Origin: Phycisphaerae bacterium
GTDB lineage: Bacteria; Planctomycetota; Phycisphaerae; Sedimentisphaerales; Anaerobacaceae
Direction: 5' to 3'
DNA length: 35,633 nt
NCBI GenBank assembly: GCA_017993835.1
Contig: JAGOLX010000059.1
Span: 1-35,633 of the forward strand
Each line of letters begins with the position of its first letter. The first letter of the stretch is position 1. Made by a program: the position numbers and the translations under genes. The notes beneath the pieces were generated by a model. That model was not told the DNA's origin, did not search any database, and saw only the letters and a program-made list of their open reading frames with translations. This document shows positions 31,430 to 35,633 of the stretch, piece by piece.

Positions 31430-32538
31430 ACCAGCAATTGTCCACAGACTTGTACCGGAGGCACTATACACGGGGCATTGCAGAGTATCGCCGCGGCAAC
31501 ATGGCTGTGGCGAGACAATGCCTCCTGAAAGCTTCCGAAGTACTCTTCCAGATGGCCTCTGCAACCAGTGGCCCCCTCCGAGAGGCCCGCAAGGTCAAGG
31601 CCCGGCAAATGCTGGACTTTGCCAAGTCGATAAGAAACGATCCCCAGCCGGGCGTGCGCCGCGCGGCAACCCTGGACGAAGAGTCGTCCGAAGGCCAGAG
31701 CAAGGGCGATCTGTGGATTGTCACAGAGCTTCCGGTCGTGAGGTGGGATGATGTGGCGGGCCTGGAGGATGTTAAGGCGGTTATCCGTAAGAGGGTAGTA
31801 TACCCTTTTCAGAACCCAACAGTGACAAAGAAGTATCGGAAACGAATCGGAGGCGGGGTACTCCTTTACGGGCCCCCAGGCACCGGCAAAACGATGATTG
31901 CCAGGGCCATTGCCAACGAAGTCGGCGCGACCTTCTTCTCCGTGCGGTGCAGCGACATCATCAGTAAATGGGTGGGCGAAGCTGAGCGCAATCTCAAAGA
32001 GCTGTTCGCGACTGCACGCTCACGGCCTCGCTCTGTGGTCTTCATGGACGAGACTGAGGCATTGGTTCCCCGGCGGGGTGGGAATTCCACAGTCATGAAC
32101 CGGGTGATTGCCGAGTTCCTGGGGCAGATGGATGGGATTCAGGGACGCGATCAGGGCATCCTGCTCCTGGGGGCAACCAATCGACCGTGGGACATGGACG
32201 AGGCTGCATTGCGGCCTGGACGCTTCAGCGAGTTGATCTATGTTCCTCTTCCGGACTTCGCGGCACGCAGGCAGATCATGGCTCTGTCACTTGACGGGAT
32301 TCCGCTGGCCGAGGACGTCGACTTGGATGAGATCGCTCGGCAGACCGAAGGTTATAGTGGAGCAGATCTCGCCGACGGAGTGTGTGAAGAGGCGAAGGAC
32401 GGGCCATATGAACGAGAGATTGCCTCAGGCATTCTTCAGAGGCTGGAGGCGTCTGACCTCGAACGGGCAATCGCCAAGGTCCGTCCCTCAGTCAGGAATG
32501 ACCGTCTGGAGCAGTACAAGCTGTTTCGGCGACGATAG
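31426..32538 (+). CDS. Vps4-like AAA ATPase with MIT-like N-terminus (copy B)
   Basis: 370 aa; ATG 31426 overlaps the stop of the ESCRT-III-like gene. The N-terminal ~70 residues are three helices of MIT type ('GIAEYRRGNMAVARQCLLKA', then 'REARKVKARQMLDFAKSIR'). The AAA domain has Walker A GPPGTGKT (149-156), pore loop SKWVGEAE (180-187), Walker B VVFMDE (204-209) and sensor ATNRPWDMD (250-258). The region after the sensor reads 'AALRPGRF', closer to Cdc48/FtsH-type AAA domains than copy A, so the two ATPases have clearly diverged and may serve different polymers. It probably works on copy B of the ESCRT-III-like protein. Confidence 0.9.
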   Translation: MNQQLSTDLYRRHYTRGIAEYRRGNMAVARQCLLKASEVLFQMASATSGPLREARKVKARQMLDFAKSIRNDPQPGVRRAATLDEESSEGQSKGDLWIVTELPVVRWDDVAGLEDVKAVIRKRVVYPFQNPTVTKKYRKRIGGGVLLYGPPGTGKTMIARAIANEVGATFFSVRCSDIISKWVGEAERNLKELFATARSRPRSVVFMDETEALVPRRGGNSTVMNRVIAEFLGQMDGIQGRDQGILLLGATNRPWDMDEAALRPGRFSELIYVPLPDFAARRQIMALSLDGIPLAEDVDLDEIARQTEGYSGADLADGVCEEAKDGPYEREIASGILQRLEASDLERAIAKVRPSVRNDRLEQYKLFRRR

Positions 32539-32540
32539 TG

Positions 32541-32822
32541 ATGTGGTTTGGTGTTCCTGAATACGGGCTACCACATATGGGAACTGACGATCAGTGTGCA
32601 TTTTATGGACGTCTGGCTTCCTTCGACGTCAAACGGAAGCATCATGTTTCTGAGCACCAGGAGGAATGTGTTCATACTACCGCGGGTACGTTCCTGGCTT
32701 GGCTGTTGGTCAGAGCAGCGGTGGACTCCTGGTGGACGGTCATGGTCTTCATCCTGGCGGTTGCTGGTGTATTCGCCCATAACACCCGTATCATAATGTT
32801 CGCATTGAGGCTGGAGACATGA
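32541..32822 (+). pseudogene. Frameshifted fragment of the CsgG/FlgO-like membrane protein
   Basis: The open frame ends with two transmembrane helices and '...HNTRIIMFALRLET'. It aligns without gaps over the last 48 residues to the membrane protein at 16472-17413 ('YNAKIMTMALRPES'), with about one third identity by eye. The part before it does not match in this frame, but a neighbouring frame (32575-32690) reads 'STSNGSIMFLSTRRN', similar to 'DTASGTTVFSRRY' of the other copy. The N-terminal half is missing. The end overlaps the caspase start by 4 bp, so translational coupling to the caspase may be why this piece persists. Confidence 0.65.
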
Positions 32823-33817
32823 AGCGGTTTGCACTACTCATTGGTATTAATGGTTATAGACCACTATCGGGCCTGATGCCGCTGAAGTATGCGGAAGCCG
32901 ATGCTGCCGCTCTGGCGGACCTCCTCAGCGAGCAATGTGGCTTCGAGACAACGACCCTCCTGGGGCAACAAGCGACTCGGGATGCAATCGAGGAGTCACT
33001 GTTTTCTGCTGGCCAGGGAGACATCTTTCTGTTCTTCTTTGCTGGGCACGGCCAGATGCTCTCCGGCCAGTACAAATTACATCCGGTTGACAGTACCGCC
33101 AGCGGGTTGCGGAGTCTGTCCTTTCCTGAATTAACGCGTCACTGGCAGTGTGAGCTCGGATATGAACGAGTTCTGGCGATCATCGATGCCTGCCGTAGCG
33201 AGATGTGCGGCGTCCGTGGTTCACGCGGATTCGAACCAGCAGCGTCCCGGGACATCAGCACATCAATTCAGGGTAATAAATGGATCGAGGTTCTTTACGG
33301 TTGCTTGGAAGGACAGGTCAGCTACGAGGTGGATGACTTCGGCCACGGTCTCATGACTAGGGCACTCATGGAGATCATCGGTAATCCACCAGGCGAGCTG
33401 GATACGAATACCCTGTCCGGAGCGGCCGCAGACTGGATGCGAGCCTGGTCAAGAAGTGATCAACAAGCGCGGTTCCAGGAAGTCTCCCGGTATCACAGAC
33501 CATCCTTGACCGAGAGGATAATATTGCGATCTTCTCTCGATGAGATCCATCCTCCGAGGCTGGTTTCCCTGCACAGTGGTGTCGGCTCTGATACGCAGCC
33601 GGCTATTCGGCCAAAGACAAAGCCTGAATCACAAGGCGTGACCACGACTGGCACAGACACGAAGCGGGATCCCCGTGTTCCAGGCCAGACGCCTCATCCG
33701 AGGCCAGAGTTGGGTGCCAAGCCGCCCAAAGGGTGGAATCCTGGAGGAGTTGCCAAGAGAACGCAGAAACGGCTCAATGGACCTGACCCGTTTCCAGGAA
33801 ACAAGCCCAGTGTATGA
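32819..33817 (+). CDS. Caspase-like (C14) peptidase with a disordered tail ending in a PPKGW motif
   Basis: 332 aa; ATG 32819 overlaps the preceding frame (ATGA). The caspase-like domain (about 1-245) is complete: MKRFALLIGI, FFFAGHG (His77) and IIDACRS (Cys125). It is closest to the caspase at 19746-21194: 'RVLAIIDACRSE' here against 'HVLAILDACRSE' there, and 'IEVLYGCLEGQVSYE' against 'VEVIYGCGLDQVGHE'. The tail (about 250-332) is rich in Pro, Lys and Thr and looks disordered. Near the end is 'GAKPPKGWNPGG'. The next protein ends in 'GCEPPKGWKGR', so the short motif is shared. No signal peptide or membrane segment. Probably the active protease, or a zymogen cleaved in the tail, of the rightward train. 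Confidence 0.92.
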   Translation: MKRFALLIGINGYRPLSGLMPLKYAEADAAALADLLSEQCGFETTTLLGQQATRDAIEESLFSAGQGDIFLFFFAGHGQMLSGQYKLHPVDSTASGLRSLSFPELTRHWQCELGYERVLAIIDACRSEMCGVRGSRGFEPAASRDISTSIQGNKWIEVLYGCLEGQVSYEVDDFGHGLMTRALMEIIGNPPGELDTNTLSGAAADWMRAWSRSDQQARFQEVSRYHRPSLTERIILRSSLDEIHPPRLVSLHSGVGSDTQPAIRPKTKPESQGVTTTGTDTKRDPRVPGQTPHPRPELGAKPPKGWNPGGVAKRTQKRLNGPDPFPGNKPSV

Positions 33818-33873
33818 ACGGACCCTCTCGCCCAGGAGTAGCATTGAAGTGACGCGTATACAGGAGGTGACAA

Positions 33874-34614
33874 ATGAAAGAAGGTCTATTTGAATTCAGT
33901 GTTTGGGTTGACGGCCGTCCTGTGCCTGAGCACTTGGACGGGGTAGGGGGCATTACATGGATCCAGGGGGTCAGAGAACAAGAGTTTGCACTCCATGTGC
34001 AGAACGCCACCAATAATCGCGTTCTTGCGGTGGTGAGTGTCGATGGTTTGTCGGTCATGGATGGCAAACCAGCGAATTATAGCTCGGGTGGGTACATTCT
34101 CTCCGGAGGCTCGCATATTCTGATTCCTGGGTGGCGTCTGGATAACAACAGTGTCGCGAGATTTGAGTTCGGGGTCTCTGCTGAAGGCTACGCTACACTG
34201 ATGAACCAGTCGCCCAGGAACATTGGCGTCATAGCATGCGCCTTTTTCGCAGAAGCACCAACGGTTACAGACATAGACTCAGGGGATATGCTTGCGTCCC
34301 GCCGTATCGACTCCCCAGCATCCCGTGAGATGGGCTCCTTAGCATCCCGCGTGACGGACTTGCTCGCGTCCCATGACAGCTCAGGCACAAGCAAGTCTTC
34401 GACAAGACCAGGGGTAGAGACGACCACGGACAACATCGCTGTGAAGTTCGGCGAAAAAGCCACGCACAAAGTAGTCGTAGGTTCCTTTGAACGTGCATCA
34501 GACAAGCCGGAAGCCCTGCTATCTGTACGCTATGACACAGTCGATGGCCTGAGGGCTCGTGGGATCGGCTGCGAGCCGCCAAAAGGCTGGAAGGGTAGGT
34601 TCTCACGCCGATAG
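33874..34614 (+). CDS. Beta-rich protein of unknown function with minisatellite linker and PPKGW tail
   Basis: 246 aa with an ideal AGGAGGTGACAA before ATG 33874. The N-terminal ~130 residues form a beta-rich domain: 'FSVWVDGRPVPEH', then 'FALHVQNATNNRVLAVVSVD', then 'GLSVMDGKPANYSSGGYIL', then 'PGWRLDNNSVARFEFG'. I have the impression of a widespread bacterial family of unknown function with this 'VDGL.V.DGKPA...GY.L' pattern, but cannot name it. A repeat linker (about 139-170) and a Thr/Lys-rich segment lead to a C-terminus with 'EPPKGWKGRFSRR'. The shared PPKGW motif with the upstream caspase suggests that both bind the same partner or are processed alike. It could be a substrate or cofactor of the caspases. 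Confidence 0.8.
   Translation: MKEGLFEFSVWVDGRPVPEHLDGVGGITWIQGVREQEFALHVQNATNNRVLAVVSVDGLSVMDGKPANYSSGGYILSGGSHILIPGWRLDNNSVARFEFGVSAEGYATLMNQSPRNIGVIACAFFAEAPTVTDIDSGDMLASRRIDSPASREMGSLASRVTDLLASHDSSGTSKSSTRPGVETTTDNIAVKFGEKATHKVVVGSFERASDKPEALLSVRYDTVDGLRARGIGCEPPKGWKGRFSRR
34288..34383 (+). repeat. 24-bp in-frame minisatellite, about four units
   Basis: Four successive 24-bp units encode MLASRRID, SPASREMG, SLASRVTD and LLASHDSS. The core GC(A/G)TCCC recurs every 24 bp. It forms a short flexible linker in the beta-rich protein and may vary in copy number between strains. Confidence 0.7.
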
Positions 34615-34652
34615 GCTTCGTACTGTCCGCGAGAAGCTACGTTGGACAGGCT

Positions 34653-34727
34653 TTGGCCGAGCTTACGGAAGAACAGAAGGCTTGCGGAAGTCTGTGTCCC
34701 GAGATTGAAAAGAAGAAGCTCAGGTAG
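34653..34727 (+). CDS. 24-residue peptide frame similar to the one at 19608-19700
   Basis: TTG 34653 opens 24 codons ending TAG, reading LAELTEEQKACGSL, then CPEIEKKK. A GGA lies a few bases upstream of the start. It sits 38 bp before the caspase at 34766, as the similar 'MAELTDE' frame sits before the caspase at 19583. Whether it is translated is unknown; both may be remnants of a once longer gene. The rest of the 34615-34765 gap holds nothing else I can identify. Confidence 0.3.
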   Translation: MAELTEEQKACGSLCPEIEKKKLR

Positions 34728-34765
34728 TCTGAGCTTGGAAAGGCCTGATGTCAAAGGCGACACAC

Positions 34766-35633
34766 ATGAAGAAGTACGCACTGGTTGTAGGAATCGGTGT
34801 TTACGACGATCCGGAAATTACGAACCTGAGCTTCGCAGCACAGGACGCACAGGATATGGCGGCGTGTCTTCGGCACGTGTGTGGATTCGAGGACGTACGT
34901 CTGTTAGTCTCTGACGGCGATCTGGAGCCGGATCATGTAAACATTGTCGATGCGTTGCACAACATTGCTCCACTTACATCGAAAGATGACCTCTTCTTGC
35001 TCTACTTTGCCGGGCATGGCATCCAAACGAGGGCTGGCACCTACCTGCTGGCATCGAATTCCCGGATCCGCATGCCGGAACTTGCATCCCTATCGATGAA
35101 TCTACTAACGGACTGCCTAGGGTATATTGAGGCCGCTAGTCGAGTGTTGATCCTGGACGCGTGCCGGAATGACCCGCATCAGGGTATGGGCGATGCAGAT
35201 AATCTCCTCACACGCGAGTTCAGTCGAGATATCATCGCCCTAGCTAAGACACCCGTGGCCGAAGTGGTGCCAGCAACTTGCGTATTGTTCTCTTGTTCAG
35301 AAGGTGAGCGGGCATGGGAGTGGCCGGATCAGAGGCACGGGGCCTTCACGCACTACCTCCTGGAGGGCATCCGAGGGGCGGCGTTCGATACACAGCGTCG
35401 TCTGACGATTCAGAGCTTGGGGCAATATGTAGAAGAGCAAGTCCGCCGATGGTCGCACAAGACTGGGAAGCCCAGACCTCAGACCCCTTGGGCCCAACAA
35501 CTAGGCTCTTTACGGCCGATTGTGTTGACTGACACGGCACCGAGCACGCAGACTGACAAGCCGGCTCCACCAGGCGAAGCCTATATCGAGGCAGCCGAGC
35601 AGGGACATGCATGGGCTCAGACCAACCTGGGGG
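34766..35633 (+). CDS. Caspase-like (C14) peptidase with Sel1 repeats, C-terminus beyond the window
   Basis: 289 codons from ATG 34766. An in-frame ATG at 34748 is possible, but MKKYALVVGI matches the start of the other caspases. The caspase-like domain is complete: YFAGHG (His84) and ILDACRN (Cys133), with the substrate-pocket region 'VLFSCSEGERAWE' conserved. A short Pro/Thr linker (about 248-268) is followed by 'EAYIEAAEQGHAWAQTNLG', the first Sel1-like repeat, so a Sel1 array probably continues to the right. Sel1 repeats are scaffolds for protein binding. No signal peptide. As the last visible gene of the rightward train it is separated from its neighbour by 151 bp, so it may also have its own promoter. 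Confidence 0.92.
   Translation, partial: MKKYALVVGIGVYDDPEITNLSFAAQDAQDMAACLRHVCGFEDVRLLVSDGDLEPDHVNIVDALHNIAPLTSKDDLFLLYFAGHGIQTRAGTYLLASNSRIRMPELASLSMNLLTDCLGYIEAASRVLILDACRNDPHQGMGDADNLLTREFSRDIIALAKTPVAEVVPATCVLFSCSEGERAWEWPDQRHGAFTHYLLEGIRGAAFDTQRRLTIQSLGQYVEEQVRRWSHKTGKPRPQTPWAQQLGSLRPIVLTDTAPSTQTDKPAPPGEAYIEAAEQGHAWAQTNLG

Noticed and set aside
1-35633. tRNA, rRNA, CRISPR arrays, insertion sequences and attachment sites
   Set aside because: I saw no cloverleaf-like genes, no regularly spaced direct repeats with unique spacers, no transposase or integrase frames, and no terminal inverted repeats.

Overview
The window looks like bacterial chromosome from an uncultured, gene-rich, Gram-negative-type organism. 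It is moderately G+C-rich by eye, with strong GGAG-type ribosome binding sites, an ExbB/ExbD-type proton channel, lipoprotein-like exports and an ECF sigma factor. The domain mix (caspase-like peptidases fused to FGE/C-type-lectin modules, putative-Ig domains, DUF4384, Vps4-like AAA proteins) recalls Planctomycetota-like and other developmentally complex bacteria, but nothing here fixes the phylum.

Layout: two long gene trains diverge from a control region at about 23250-23690. The leftward train (23247 down to the left edge) begins with an ECF sigma factor, an unknown partner and a DUF4384 protein. It continues with caspase-like genes at 21194, 19583 and 17852 (the last two broken or truncated), a CsgG/FlgO-like membrane protein, a frameshifted HEAT-repeat gene and two tandem caspase/FGE/FGE proteins. 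It ends with an ExbB-like channel protein, a 671-aa unknown, a zinc-ribbon protein, a 57-aa ExbD-like stub, two Ig-domain envelope proteins and a partial gene whose visible end is HEQV, possibly the start of a zinc-peptidase motif.

The rightward train (23690 to the right edge) encodes an SPFH-like coiled-coil protein with a DUF4384-like C-terminus, a small unknown, a cytoplasmic subtilisin-like protease, a coiled-coil protein, and two successive pairs of an ESCRT-III/PspA-like helical protein followed by a Vps4-like AAA ATPase with an MIT-like N-terminus. A frameshifted copy of the CsgG/FlgO-like membrane protein, a caspase-like protein, an unknown beta-rich protein and a caspase with the start of Sel1 repeats follow.

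The two trains share families: caspase-like domains (seven in all, one truncated), DUF4384, the CsgG/FlgO-like membrane protein, and a short 'AELT' peptide frame upstream of caspase genes. I read the locus as one composite system: a proton-channel/envelope sensor linked to caspase-lectin effectors, and an ESCRT-like membrane-remodelling module linked to subtilisin and caspase proteases, under an ECF sigma factor. Defence, programmed cell death or envelope-damage response are plausible roles; the sequence alone does not decide. The stretch 15500-19750 shows decay (truncated caspase, in-frame stops, frameshifts).
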